From contig OZ241998.1 of assembly GCA_965204655.1 (NCBI GenBank), positions 2,356,001 to 2,420,000 on the forward strand: a stretch of 64,000 bases of DNA, in the 5' to 3' direction. Shown here in pieces: positions 41,304 through 51,063 of the stretch. The notes beneath the pieces were generated by a model, which did not search any database, was not told the DNA's origin, and was given only the letters and a program-made list of their open reading frames with translations. Every line of letters starts with the position of its first letter. The stretch's first letter is position 1. Made by a program: the position numbers and the translations under genes. Source of the stretch: CATQHL01 sp965204655 (GTDB lineage Bacteria; Actinomycetota; Acidimicrobiia; Acidimicrobiales; CATQHL01).

Positions 41304-42835
41304 ACCTTCCAGTCTCTTTGCGACTGCCTCAGTCCCTATGGCTTACTCTTATAGACCATCTGTTTCAAGGTGACAGAAAGGAGCACGGTGCGGTCGTCGC
41401 GGTGTCTACACTCCAGACTTCCAGTGGCTGTCGTTTATTAGGTAGAAAGCTTTTTATTGCAAAAGACGGCACAGATTACCTTGAAAATTTAGAGACAGAT
41501 ACTTACACCTTAACTGCTGGATTCGTCCGAAATTATATTGTAAAGTGCCGCGATGCCGGTCTATCTTACTTGGCTGTTCATAATCATGGTGGTCGCGATC
41601 GCGTAGCCTTTTCTGACACGGATATGCGTTCGCATGAAAGAGGATATCCGGCTCTGCTGGACATCCTCAACGGTAATGGAATCGTGGGAGCGCTGGTTAT
41701 AGCTAAAAATGCTGTCGCAGGTGACATATGGTTCTCTAAAGAAAACAGAAACGAATTGGAGCGTACGGTAGTCATAGGCAAGTCTCAACGTATCATCTTC
41801 CCTAAAATCTCTGAGATCACCAATGGCGATGATATGTATGATCGCCAAGTCAAAATATTTGGCGAAGAAGGACAAGCGATACTTAGCAACCAGAAAGTTG
41901 GCATTGTTGGCTTGGGAGGAATCGGCTGTTTGGTAAACCAGTATCTAGCGAAGCTTGGTGTAGGTCACATTATTGCCGTAGATGAAGATGAAATAGAGCT
42001 TTCCAATTTACCTCGTGTTGTCGGAGCGAACCAAGATGACATCAACACACAACCAAGCGGTCATGGAACTCTTAAAGTGAAGATAGCTGAGCGAGTAGCA
42101 CGGGAAGCTAATAATAGAATCACATTTTCAGCCGTACCAGAAAAAGTGCAGAACCCTAACGCCGTCAAAGAGCTATTAGACTGTGATGCGATATTCTTAG
42201 CTGCGGACACTCATACTGCTCGTCTAGTTGTGAACGCCGTTTGCCACCAATATCTAATTCCTGTCTGGCAGGTTGGCAGCAAAATTCAAACCAATGGAGA
42301 GGTCTTTTCAGTAGTCAGGCGTTTGATACCGGGGATGTCTTGCATGACGTGCGGTTCCTCCGGTCTGATAGACAGCGCTAGGCTAGCTGATGAAGCCGCT
42401 GGAAATTCTAGAACTACCTATGTTGAAAATGTCTCGGCTCCCTCAGTCATAACCTTGAACGGCATCGGAGCGGCACTAGCCACGAACGATTACCTCTTCT
42501 ACTCCACGGGCTACCTTCCATCCAAATGTTCACCTAGTTCACTATCCGATACAGACGAGAGCATCGAATGGATCAAACATTTTCCTTTGACAAATAAAAC
42601 TCGCCGTTACACACCAGCCTCCAATTCCGAATGTCGAATTTGCCAACGAAGACTAGGTGCCGGGCAAACGATAGATTTACCGGGCCTGACACGTCCCAAA
42701 CAACCGAAAGCCCTCCAGCACGATGAACGCGATCGCGGTGAGAGTTTCTTGAAACATCTAGCTGCAATTTGCCGCAAGATCGTTCACGCCCCTGCGAAAC
42801 TGTTCCAATCATCCAAGCCGAACTCACACGGCTAA
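41300..42835 (+). CDS. JAB-E1 (ThiF-like) fusion, second copy
   Basis: 511 aa. The N-terminal JAB domain has VHNHGGRDRVAFSDTD (HxH...SxxD). The E1 domain has MYDRQVKIFGEEGQAIL, VGIVGLGGIGCLVNQYLAKL and AVDEDEIELSNLPR. Zinc-type pairs CMTC and CRIC follow. The layout is the same as the gene at 4591. Both carry an identical order (Ub-like, E2-like, JAB-E1), so the locus is a paralogous or separately acquired system. The moderate AT content is closer to the defence genes than to suf. Confidence 0.87.
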   Translation: MNLPVSLRLPQSLWLTLIDHLFQGDRKEHGAVVAVSTLQTSSGCRLLGRKLFIAKDGTDYLENLETDTYTLTAGFVRNYIVKCRDAGLSYLAVHNHGGRDRVAFSDTDMRSHERGYPALLDILNGNGIVGALVIAKNAVAGDIWFSKENRNELERTVVIGKSQRIIFPKISEITNGDDMYDRQVKIFGEEGQAILSNQKVGIVGLGGIGCLVNQYLAKLGVGHIIAVDEDEIELSNLPRVVGANQDDINTQPSGHGTLKVKIAERVAREANNRITFSAVPEKVQNPNAVKELLDCDAIFLAADTHTARLVVNAVCHQYLIPVWQVGSKIQTNGEVFSVVRRLIPGMSCMTCGSSGLIDSARLADEAAGNSRTTYVENVSAPSVITLNGIGAALATNDYLFYSTGYLPSKCSPSSLSDTDESIEWIKHFPLTNKTRRYTPASNSECRICQRRLGAGQTIDLPGLTRPKQPKALQHDERDRGESFLKHLAAICRKIVHAPAKLFQSSKPNSHG

Positions 42836-42885
42836 CACTGACGCAAGACCTTAGATAAGCTCCTGATCTTTGTATCCTTTGGCGT

Positions 42886-43410
42886 GTGTTCTGGGTATTG
42901 ACGGGCGTTGCCGCTTTCCTTGTGACGGCTGTAGCTGTTGGCACTGTTTGGGTTGTCAGCAGTCGGCTTGGTCGAACGGAGTGGGTGGCTGTCTACGACC
43001 TCACGGCGGCCAAGGAGTTCGTGCTGCCCCGACTGCCTTCTAGCGTCTCTGAGCGGCTAGGAGCCGAAGGTGTGGAGCTCTTGCTGGCGTGGCACTTGGA
43101 CTACTTGCGATCTATAGGGGCGGCGGCTTTTGGTCGGGCGGATGCTCTGGCGTCTGCAGCTTTTGAGACGGAGGGTGAGCGACCGCCCGACGCCGCGCCG
43201 CCGTCGGGTGGGGGGGGGAGCGAAGCGCCTCCGCCCTTGGAGAGCGAAGCGCCTCCGTCTTTGAGTGTCGCCGACGAAGCCCTTGACGCTCTTTTGCGTC
43301 GGGCGCGGGATGCGGAGGTTGAGATTGACGCAGTGGACATGGCGGTCGTCTTGGAAGAGGCTGCCAACTATTTGGCACACATCGGCGCCGTAGGAGACGA
43401 GGTTCGCTAG
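42886..43410 (+). CDS. Membrane-anchored conserved protein with low-complexity insert
   Basis: 174 aa. One N-terminal hydrophobic helix (VLTGVAAFLVTAVAVGTVWV). The body has VYDLTAAKEFVLPRLPSSVS and EGVELLLAWHLDYLRSIGA, then an insert rich in Pro, Ser and Glu (codons for SGGGGSEAPPP, including a G9 run at 43210-43218), then LDALLRRARDAEVEI. It looks like a conserved actinobacterial protein of unknown function. The start is a GTG. Confidence 0.6.
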   Translation: MFWVLTGVAAFLVTAVAVGTVWVVSSRLGRTEWVAVYDLTAAKEFVLPRLPSSVSERLGAEGVELLLAWHLDYLRSIGAAAFGRADALASAAFETEGERPPDAAPPSGGGGSEAPPPLESEAPPSLSVADEALDALLRRARDAEVEIDAVDMAVVLEEAANYLAHIGAVGDEVR

Positions 43411-43493
43411 CGCGTCGCCCGGCTCCCCGGTCTCTCTGCTGGAAGTTGGAACGGCTCCCTGGCGCGGGCTTCGGTTGCTTCGCGCCCTGCTGA

Positions 43494-43850
43494 ATGTCTT
43501 CTAGAATCCTGGTTGTGTACAGCCCGCGGCAGGTTGCCGGTCACCGCTACTTAGGCGACAAGCGTTCGGGGATCGTCTATGACCTCGCAGCCGTTGGTTC
43601 GGAAGGCGGCGAGAGGGGCGGCAAGAGGGGCGGCGAGATCGGCGGCGGCGGGGGCGGCGAGAGGGGCGAGGGCGGCGGGAGGGGCGGCGAGGGCTCTGAA
43701 GGCGGCTTGGCTCTCCGCTCGCTTGTTGATGAACTGCTGGCTTCGGAGCGTTACATCTGCTTCGCCCCCGACACGCTCGCTGAGGCTCGCAACCGCGGCT
43801 ATCGCCTCTGCAGCCGACGCGCCTTGCGCAAAGCGTTGAGACGCATCTAA
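43494..43850 (+). CDS. Conserved small protein with Gly/Arg-rich insert
   Basis: 118 aa. The ends SRILVVYSPRQVAGHRYLGD and LALRSLVDELLASERYICFA, then LAEARNRGYRLCSRRALRKA, look folded. The middle is a Gly/Glu/Arg run coded by GGCGAGAGGGGCGGC units. Function unknown. It overlaps nothing and ends 2 nt before the hydrolase gene. Confidence 0.5.
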   Translation: MSSRILVVYSPRQVAGHRYLGDKRSGIVYDLAAVGSEGGERGGKRGGEIGGGGGGERGEGGGRGGEGSEGGLALRSLVDELLASERYICFAPDTLAEARNRGYRLCSRRALRKALRRI

Positions 43851-43852
43851 GG

Positions 43853-44641
43853 GTGGAAACAACCTTCACTTCCGGCTCGCTGAAGTTGTCGGGCTACTTG
43901 GCTCAGCCTCTCCGACGCGACGGCGTCCCACGGCGGACGCCCCGGAGCGCTGTGATCTTCTGCCATGGCTTTCCGGCGGCGGTCGGCAGCGCAAAGAAAG
44001 CCGGCGTTTCGTATCACGTCCTTGCCGACCGCATCGTTGAGGACATGGGCTGGACAGCTTTCGTGCCGAACTACAGAGGCTGCGGACATTCCGAAGGCAA
44101 CTTTTCGCTTCCGGGTTGGCTGGAAGACATTCGGGCGGCAGTGGAGCACGTGTGCACCGCCGCTTCCGTCACGAGCGTCTGGGTGGCGGGCTTCGGGACG
44201 GGCGCCACTCTCGGTCTCACCGCAGCGGCTGACCTGCCTCAGGTCGCCGGAGCGGTGTCGGTCGCCGCTCGGGCGGATTTCGTCGGCTGGGAGACCAACG
44301 CCGAAAGTCTTCTTGCTCACTCTCGGAACGTCGGAGTGGTCAGCGACGACGACTTTCCTGCGGACTTTGACGAGTGGGCGGCAGGCCTGAGAGGAATCTC
44401 CGCCGTGGAGGCGGCAGGACGACTGGCGCCGCGTCCGCTTCTGATAGTTCACGGAGCCGACGACGAACTCGTGAAGCCCACCGACGCCCGTGTCATAGCC
44501 GACGCCCACGGGACAGCCGACTTGCGAGTGCTCCACGCAGGAAGCCACCGTCTGCGCTACGACCCGCGCTGCATTTCCCTGGTGCTTGGCTGGCTGGATC
44601 GCCGAGGCCACGACGCCGTACCGATGGCGGCGAGCCGATGA
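43853..44641 (+). CDS. Alpha/beta hydrolase-fold protein lacking the usual nucleophile
   Basis: 262 aa. IFCHGFPAAVG, VPNYRGCGHSEG, LLIVHGADDELV and a late GSHRLRYDP give the fold and the acid and histidine. The nucleophile elbow is VAGFGTGATLGL: where GxSxG is expected there is G-F-G-T-G, with no serine. It may be inactive, use another residue, or belong to a branch with an altered elbow. GTG start. Confidence 0.78.
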   Translation: METTFTSGSLKLSGYLAQPLRRDGVPRRTPRSAVIFCHGFPAAVGSAKKAGVSYHVLADRIVEDMGWTAFVPNYRGCGHSEGNFSLPGWLEDIRAAVEHVCTAASVTSVWVAGFGTGATLGLTAAADLPQVAGAVSVAARADFVGWETNAESLLAHSRNVGVVSDDDFPADFDEWAAGLRGISAVEAAGRLAPRPLLIVHGADDELVKPTDARVIADAHGTADLRVLHAGSHRLRYDPRCISLVLGWLDRRGHDAVPMAASR

Positions 44642-44976
44642 TCGCCCGTCGCCGCCGCAGGTTTCGGGCAGGCTTCGCCCAGGGGCGCCAGCGCCGCCAG
44701 CCCAGTGCGCACGGGCCGCCAGCGAGGTTCGCCAGCGCCGCCAGCCCCGCCAGCGCCGCCGCCGGCGGGCGGCCGCATGCTGCCTGCCGTTGACACGTCA
44801 TTGCGAGGAGGGATTCCCCGCTGGGCTAATTGCGTTCCGAGTTCTGTAAAATGGTTCGTACGGGGTGCGCTGAATCACGCACCTCGTCGTGAAGTTCCGT
44901 CAGTTCCGCCGGGGCGCGCCCCCGCCCCCGTCGCCGGGCAAGCAAGCAAGCAATCAGCAAGGAGATGTCTGAAACG
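44642..44976. other. Gene-free stretch before the Cache-repeat gene
   Basis: About 320 bp. The left part is GC-rich with repeated GCCAGCGCCGCCAGC. The right part is less GC-rich and ends with GCAAGCAAGCAAGCAATCAG and a GGAG ribosome binding site. The latter is 12 nt before ATG 44977 but directly abuts ATG 44965, which favours 44977 as start. Confidence 0.45.
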
Positions 44977-47900
44977 ATGAATGGGCGAGCAACTTGGTTG
45001 ACCGTGCTCAAGTCGACTCCGATAAAGTCCGCCCTCAGAGGGTTAGCCGCAGTCAAGACCTTCTTTGCCTCCGCTAGACCGTCCACCCCCCGCCGCCGCT
45101 CCGCACGGATCGTTCTGGCGCTGTCGGTGTCGCTTGCGCTCGTGGCGTCCGCCTGCGGAGGCGCTGCCGAAGAAGATGAACTAGACGAACTAAGCGAACC
45201 TCCTCCGACAACGCAGGAGGAGGAAGAGAGAGAAGACACCAACTTCCGCTCCAGGCCGGACGCCCCGGACGCCCCTGGCGCCCCTGGCGCGCCTGGCGCC
45301 CCGGGCGGCTCTACGACCTCCACAAATGGCGACCCGGAAGGCCCGCCTACGCCGCCGGGCGTCGAGCTTGGCACAACGACCTCACCGGGTTCGCTAGCCC
45401 CCCAGTTCAGCACCAAAGAAGCGCGAGTTCAGAAGATGGTGGCCGACGCTATCGCTCTCTACGAGGAGCAGGGCGAGGAGGCTTTCGCCGAGTTCTCCGA
45501 CCCAGCCGGTGATTTCGTAGACGGCGAATTCTACGTGTACGTCCTAAGCACAGACGGCAGGAGCTTGGCTCACCCCGATCCCTCTATCGTGGGTCAGAAC
45601 CTCTTCGATCTTCAGGACAGCCAGGGCGTCTACGTCGTCCGCGGCATCCTGGGCAACTCTACCGCAAGCGGCGACTGGGCGAATTATCGTTTCACGAACC
45701 CGCTGAGCGAAATGGAAGAGCCGAAGCGGTCGTGGGTGATACTCCACGACGGATACGTGTTCGGCTCAGGCTATTACATCACCGAGGCGGAATGGGCGCA
45801 GAGCATGGTGAGCGAAGCCTTGGCGCTGTACCGAGCAGCGGGGGGCGAGCGGGCCTTAGAGCAGATTTCCGGACGGGACGGAGACTTCATCTCCGGCGAA
45901 ATCTACGTTTTCGCTTTGGATCTGGATGGGGTGTCGTTGGCGCATGCGGCGAATCCGTCGTTGGTGGGTACGGATCGTTCCGCAGCGAGAGACAGCCGGG
46001 GTGAGTTGTTCATTCCGAAGATCATTGACGCAGCCGCCCCCGACGGCGCCTGGGTGGTTTACCGCCGCCTGAACCCAGTGACTGGAGCTGAAGAGTTGAA
46101 GCGTTCCTGGGTGGTGCTGGTGGACGGAAGCGTAGTGTTGGGGGCTGGCTACTACATGGAGGTTGACGAATTTGCCAGGCAGTTGGCTAACGACGCTGTT
46201 GATCTCTACGCCCAAATGGGCGAGGAGGCTTTCACCCAGATTTCCGACCCGAACGGCAGTTTTGTGGATGGCGAAATTTTTGTTCTCGTTCTCACGTCCG
46301 ACGGCGATGCAGTGGCTCACCCTGTCGATCTGTCATCAATTGAAGGGGACTTGTACGATTACCAGGACAGAGAGGGCAACTACGTAATCCGAGACATGAT
46401 ATCTTCCGCCACCCCCCGCGGCGGCTGGTATGACTACCGTTTCCCGAATCCTGTGAGCGGACTTGAACAACCGCGACGCTCCTGGACGCTGACATACGAC
46501 GGGTATGTGTTTAGTGCCGGCTTCTACCCGGCAACCCATGGGTCAATCGATTTGGTTAAGACACTCGTGGAAAACGCCCTGACGTTGTACGAGGCGGAAG
46601 GCGACACTGCCCTTGACGAAATTTCGAATCCTCAGGGAGGGTTCATAGACGGCGAGGTTTATGTGTTTGCTCTGGGGCAGGACGGGGTGTCGTTGGCGCA
46701 TGCGGCGAATCCGTCGTTGGTGGGTACGGATCGTTCCGCAGCGAGAGACAGCCGGGGTGAACTGTTTATTCCGAAGATCATTGACGCAGCCGCCCCCGAC
46801 GGCGCCTGGGTGGTTTACCGCCGCCTGAATCCAGTGAGCGGAGTGGAGGAGTTGAAGCGTTCGTGGGTGAAGGAGGCGAGCGACGGCGCCGTGTTTGGGG
46901 CGGGTTATTACCTCAACGAGGTGGAGTTGGTGAGGCTGTTGGTGGATGAAGCCATAAGTCTTTACAGCGAAGTGGGCGATCAGGCTTTTGATCTCATTTC
47001 CGATCCGGATGGCGATTTCATTGACGGCGAGTTTTACGTGTACGTGTTTGCAACCGACGGGGTCAGCCATGCGCACGCAGCCGACCCTTCGTTAATAGGG
47101 AGCAACCTCTTTGACTTGCAGGACAGCCGGGGAACCTACGTGGTTCGGAGCATTCTAGGGAGCGCGTCCGCTGCCGGCGGCTGGTCTGAGTACAGGTTCA
47201 TGAACCCCGTGAGCGGGGAAGAAGAACTCAAGCGTTCCTTTTCGGTGCTCCACGACAACTATGTGTTCGGTTCTGGTTATTACCTCCCCGAGCAGCACGA
47301 GATTGATCTGGTGAAACAGTTGGTGGCTTCTGCAGCTGCGTTGTACGAATCGGAAGGCGAGGATGCGTTTGTTCAGATTTCAGCTTTGGACGGCGACTTC
47401 AAGGTTGGAGATATCTACGTGTTTGCGTTGAGCGCTGACGGGGTGTCGTTGGCGGATGCAGAGGATCCGTCGTTGGTGGGTACGGATCGTTCGGAAGCGA
47501 AGGACTCCAAGGGAGAAGTGTTTGTTCCTAAGATCCTCGCTGCTGCCACTCCGGATGGCGCCTGGGTCACTTATCCTGATCGTACTAGTTCAGTCACCGG
47601 GCTGGAGGAGTTGAAGCGTTCTTGGGTTGTGCGGGCAAGCGACGGCGTCGTATTTGGGGCTAGTTACTTCCTCACCTACGAAGAGCTAGTTATGCAGATG
47701 GTTGAAACCGCCGTCACGCTGTACGACGAAATGGGCGAGGAAGCGTTTGAGCAGATTTCCGATCCGGACGGGGAGTTCCTTGACGGCGAGTTCTACGTGT
47801 TTGCCCTGAGTGCTGACGGGGTGTCGTTGGCGCATGCGGCGAATCCGTCGTTGGTGGGCACTGATCGTTCGGAAGCGAGAGACAGCCGGGGAGCGTTGTT

Positions 47901-50900
47901 TATTCCGAGGATCATAGAAGCAGCCACACCTGAGGGCGCCTGGGTGACTTACCGCCGGCTGAATCCGGCTACCGGGCTGGAAGAGTTGAAGTATAGCTGG
48001 GTGGTAGAGGCGAGCGACGGCGTTGTAATCGGCTCAGGCTTTTATATTACCGAAGGCGAGTATATTACGGTCTTGGTTAGCAGCGCCATTGCTCTGCACG
48101 AGGAGGTCGGTGAACAGGCGTTTGCCCAGATATCCGACCCAGACGGAGACTTCGTAAGCGGCGAATTGCATGTGGTGGTCTACAGCACCGACGGAAGGGT
48201 CGTAGCCCACGCAGCCGACCCCTCCTTGGTGGGGGAGAATCATTTCGATCGGAGGAACAGCGACGGCGTGTACGTGGTGCGCAACATCCTCGAATCCGTC
48301 AACAACCCGGTGCTTTGGGCGCAATACGTGGAACTGAATCCGGTGAGCGGAGTGGAGGAAGCTAAGCGTACGTGGGCGCTGCTAGCCGGTGGCTACGTAT
48401 TCAGTGCCGGTTTCTTCATAAGCGCTGAGGAGCAGGTTCAGTCGTTGCTGTACAACGTCGCTCTGAATTATCTAGTAGAGGGCGATGCTGTATTTGAGCG
48501 GATTTCCGATCCGGATGGTGCCTTCAAGCAGGGTGAAGTATATGTATTTGCCCTGAGTGCTGATGGGGTGGTGTTGGCAGATGCGGCGGATCCCTCATTG
48601 GTGGGTACGGATCGTTCGGGTGAGCGGAACAGCCGGGGTGAGTGGTTCACTCGGAAGATCATCAACGCTGCTACTCCCGATGGCACCTGGGTGACTTACA
48701 GCGATGTGAATCCAGTCTCCGGAGTGGAGGAGGTCAAGCGCTCCTGGGTGATAGAAATCGGCGACGGCATTGTGTTGGGTGCAGGTTACTACAGAACCGA
48801 GGAGGAGTGGGTTCAGCAGTCGGTGGACGATGCCATGGCCCTGTACGAGGAGATGGGTAATGGTGCGTTTGCTGTGATTTCTGATCCTGATGGTGATTTT
48901 AGAGTGAGGGATTTGTATGTGTTTGGCCTGAGTGCTGATGGGGTGTCGTTGGCGCATGCGGCGAATCCGTCGTTGGTGGGTACGGATCGTTCGGGTGCTA
49001 GAGACAGTCGGGGTGAGTTGTTCATTCCGAGGATCATAAACACAGCCACTCCTGAGGGCGCCTGGGTGGTTTACCGGCGTTTGAATCCCGTGACTCTTGT
49101 AGAGGAGTTCAAGCGTTCGTGGGTGGTGGAGGGCCCCGGGGGCGTCGTACTAGGGGCGGGCTACTACATGAGCGAGGCTGAACGGACTCAGCAGTTGGTG
49201 TCCGACGCAGTGGACTTCTACGAGTCGGCGGGCGCTGGGGCGTTAGCTCGGATTTCCAACCCCGCAGGCGACTTCAAGGACGGAGAGCATTACATCTACG
49301 TGGTGGACACCGAAGGCAGCGTGAGAGCCGACGCCGCCGACCCTTCACGAGTGGGTCAGGATCTCTACGGCCAGCAGGACAGCGAAGGCGTCTTCATTCT
49401 CAGGAACATCAGGCGGGCAGCCACTCCTTCGGGGGGGTGGACGGAGTTCAGGCACGTAAATCCGGTGAGCGGAGAGGAAGAACTGAAGCGTTCCTGGGTC
49501 GTGCAAGTGGGCGACTTCATCTTCGGGTCGGGCTACTACATCTCCAAAGACGAATTGGCGAAGTCTCAGGTGGACAGTGCGATAAAAAGTTTCGGGGAGG
49601 TCGGCGCAGCGACCTTCGCTCAGATGACCAATTCCGCCGGCGGCTACGGCGGCGGAGGGATTGAGGTGTTCGTTCTCAATTCGGAGGGGGCTTACCTGGC
49701 GAATTCCGCCAACCCGTCCCTGGTGGTTACCGATGACGCAAACGCCTCGGTCGGGAGCGATGATCCGTTCATCTCCAAGATCATGGAAAGGCCATCTCCC
49801 GTAGGCCGCTGGATCGTCACACGCAGCGACGCCTCTGCGACTGAGGATGGGGAACTGAAGCGTTCCTGGGTCAGGGAAATCTCAGACTCGTTCTTCGGTA
49901 CGAACGACTTGCTCTTCGGTGCGAGCTACAGCCTCACCGAAGAGGAACTGGCTCAGACGCAGGTAGCCGAAGCCATTTTGAGATACAGCGGGGTGGGCGA
50001 CTGGGCTTTCACGGAGATTTCCCGCACCAGCGGAGACTACATAGACGGCGAGTACTACGTGTTCGTGCTGAACACCTCCGGCGTTGTCTTGGCGCACGCC
50101 GCAAACCCCTCCCTGGTAGGGCAAAACCTCTTCAATCTGCAGGACAGCGACGACCGCTACGTCGTCCGGGGGGTTCTAGCTAGCGCCACACCGCAGGGAG
50201 GCTGGTCGGAATACCGCTTCGTAAATCCGGTGAGCGGAGTTGAAGAGCCAAAACGGTCGTGGGCGGTGCTTCACGGCGGATACGTGTTTGGTTCGGGTTA
50301 CTACATCACCGAAGCTTCCTGGGCGCGCCAGCAAGTGGCCGACGCCATCGCCCTCTACGACGAACTGGGCGAAGGGGCTTTCACTCAGATTTCCAACGCC
50401 TCAGGCAGGTTCAACACCGGCGAGTTCCATGTGAGCGTGACGACGCCCCAGGGCGCAGTGCGGGCGCACGCCGGCGACCCTTCCTCGGTAGGCCGCAACG
50501 TGTCGCAACTCACCGACAGCGAGGGCACCCGAGTTCATGCAGCAGTCTCGCAGGCTGCTTCGGCGGCAGGAGGTTGGGCGGAGTACATGGCCATAAACCC
50601 CTTGAATCTGAAGGACGAGTTGAGGCGGACTTGGGCGGTGCTTCACGACGGCTTGATTTTCACTTCGGGCTACTACCTCTCTAAGCAGGAGCTAGCCGAG
50701 GAGTACGTAGAGAGAGCCGTCGAGCTCTACAAGGAAATAGGCCGGCGGGCATTCATAGAGTTCTCCGACACTGAAGGGGACTACATAGACGGCGAGCACT
50801 ACGTGTTCGTGCTGGACACCGAGGGTGTCTCACTAGCGAACGCCGCCAACCCCTCCATAGTCGGAGATAATACCTACGACCTCCAGGACAGAGGCGGGAC

Positions 50901-51063
50901 GTTCTTTACCCGCAACATCATCGCAAAAGCCGTGCCTGAGGGAGCCTGGACAGACGATTACTGGTTCATCAACCCTGAGACGTTCGAAGAGGAACGGAAA
51001 CGTTCCTACGTGGTGCTCTACGACGGAATCATTTTCGGGTCGGGCTACTACCTCGACCCCTAG
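44977..51063 (+). CDS. Giant lipoprotein with 15 tandem Cache-type sensor domains
   Basis: About 2028 aa. After a long basic N-terminus comes a signal helix and lipobox (LALVASACGG). A Glu-rich and collagen-like GAPGAPGAPG linker is next, then 15 repeats of about 125 residues. Each has the single-Cache order: ALYEE-GE-AF--ISDPDGDF-DGE-YV, SLAHAANPSLVG-, then a terminal KRSWV-...FGSGYY or variant. End motifs run from FGSGYYITEAEW to FGSGYYLDP. Cache domains sense small ligands outside the cell, normally one per receptor. No transmembrane helix or kinase or methyl-accepting domain follows. Repeats such as SLAHAANPSLVGTDRS are near-identical in DNA, implying recent expansion. Confidence 0.85.
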   Translation: MNGRATWLTVLKSTPIKSALRGLAAVKTFFASARPSTPRRRSARIVLALSVSLALVASACGGAAEEDELDELSEPPPTTQEEEEREDTNFRSRPDAPDAPGAPGAPGAPGGSTTSTNGDPEGPPTPPGVELGTTTSPGSLAPQFSTKEARVQKMVADAIALYEEQGEEAFAEFSDPAGDFVDGEFYVYVLSTDGRSLAHPDPSIVGQNLFDLQDSQGVYVVRGILGNSTASGDWANYRFTNPLSEMEEPKRSWVILHDGYVFGSGYYITEAEWAQSMVSEALALYRAAGGERALEQISGRDGDFISGEIYVFALDLDGVSLAHAANPSLVGTDRSAARDSRGELFIPKIIDAAAPDGAWVVYRRLNPVTGAEELKRSWVVLVDGSVVLGAGYYMEVDEFARQLANDAVDLYAQMGEEAFTQISDPNGSFVDGEIFVLVLTSDGDAVAHPVDLSSIEGDLYDYQDREGNYVIRDMISSATPRGGWYDYRFPNPVSGLEQPRRSWTLTYDGYVFSAGFYPATHGSIDLVKTLVENALTLYEAEGDTALDEISNPQGGFIDGEVYVFALGQDGVSLAHAANPSLVGTDRSAARDSRGELFIPKIIDAAAPDGAWVVYRRLNPVSGVEELKRSWVKEASDGAVFGAGYYLNEVELVRLLVDEAISLYSEVGDQAFDLISDPDGDFIDGEFYVYVFATDGVSHAHAADPSLIGSNLFDLQDSRGTYVVRSILGSASAAGGWSEYRFMNPVSGEEELKRSFSVLHDNYVFGSGYYLPEQHEIDLVKQLVASAAALYESEGEDAFVQISALDGDFKVGDIYVFALSADGVSLADAEDPSLVGTDRSEAKDSKGEVFVPKILAAATPDGAWVTYPDRTSSVTGLEELKRSWVVRASDGVVFGASYFLTYEELVMQMVETAVTLYDEMGEEAFEQISDPDGEFLDGEFYVFALSADGVSLAHAANPSLVGTDRSEARDSRGALFIPRIIEAATPEGAWVTYRRLNPATGLEELKYSWVVEASDGVVIGSGFYITEGEYITVLVSSAIALHEEVGEQAFAQISDPDGDFVSGELHVVVYSTDGRVVAHAADPSLVGENHFDRRNSDGVYVVRNILESVNNPVLWAQYVELNPVSGVEEAKRTWALLAGGYVFSAGFFISAEEQVQSLLYNVALNYLVEGDAVFERISDPDGAFKQGEVYVFALSADGVVLADAADPSLVGTDRSGERNSRGEWFTRKIINAATPDGTWVTYSDVNPVSGVEEVKRSWVIEIGDGIVLGAGYYRTEEEWVQQSVDDAMALYEEMGNGAFAVISDPDGDFRVRDLYVFGLSADGVSLAHAANPSLVGTDRSGARDSRGELFIPRIINTATPEGAWVVYRRLNPVTLVEEFKRSWVVEGPGGVVLGAGYYMSEAERTQQLVSDAVDFYESAGAGALARISNPAGDFKDGEHYIYVVDTEGSVRADAADPSRVGQDLYGQQDSEGVFILRNIRRAATPSGGWTEFRHVNPVSGEEELKRSWVVQVGDFIFGSGYYISKDELAKSQVDSAIKSFGEVGAATFAQMTNSAGGYGGGGIEVFVLNSEGAYLANSANPSLVVTDDANASVGSDDPFISKIMERPSPVGRWIVTRSDASATEDGELKRSWVREISDSFFGTNDLLFGASYSLTEEELAQTQVAEAILRYSGVGDWAFTEISRTSGDYIDGEYYVFVLNTSGVVLAHAANPSLVGQNLFNLQDSDDRYVVRGVLASATPQGGWSEYRFVNPVSGVEEPKRSWAVLHGGYVFGSGYYITEASWARQQVADAIALYDELGEGAFTQISNASGRFNTGEFHVSVTTPQGAVRAHAGDPSSVGRNVSQLTDSEGTRVHAAVSQAASAAGGWAEYMAINPLNLKDELRRTWAVLHDGLIFTSGYYLSKQELAEEYVERAVELYKEIGRRAFIEFSDTEGDYIDGEHYVFVLDTEGVSLANAANPSIVGDNTYDLQDRGGTFFTRNIIAKAVPEGAWTDDYWFINPETFEEERKRSYVVLYDGIIFGSGYYLDP

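Noticed and set aside
43210..43218. G9 run as a further phase switch
   Set aside because: Short, inside a Gly/Ser filler insert of a protein with no clear link to surface or defence.
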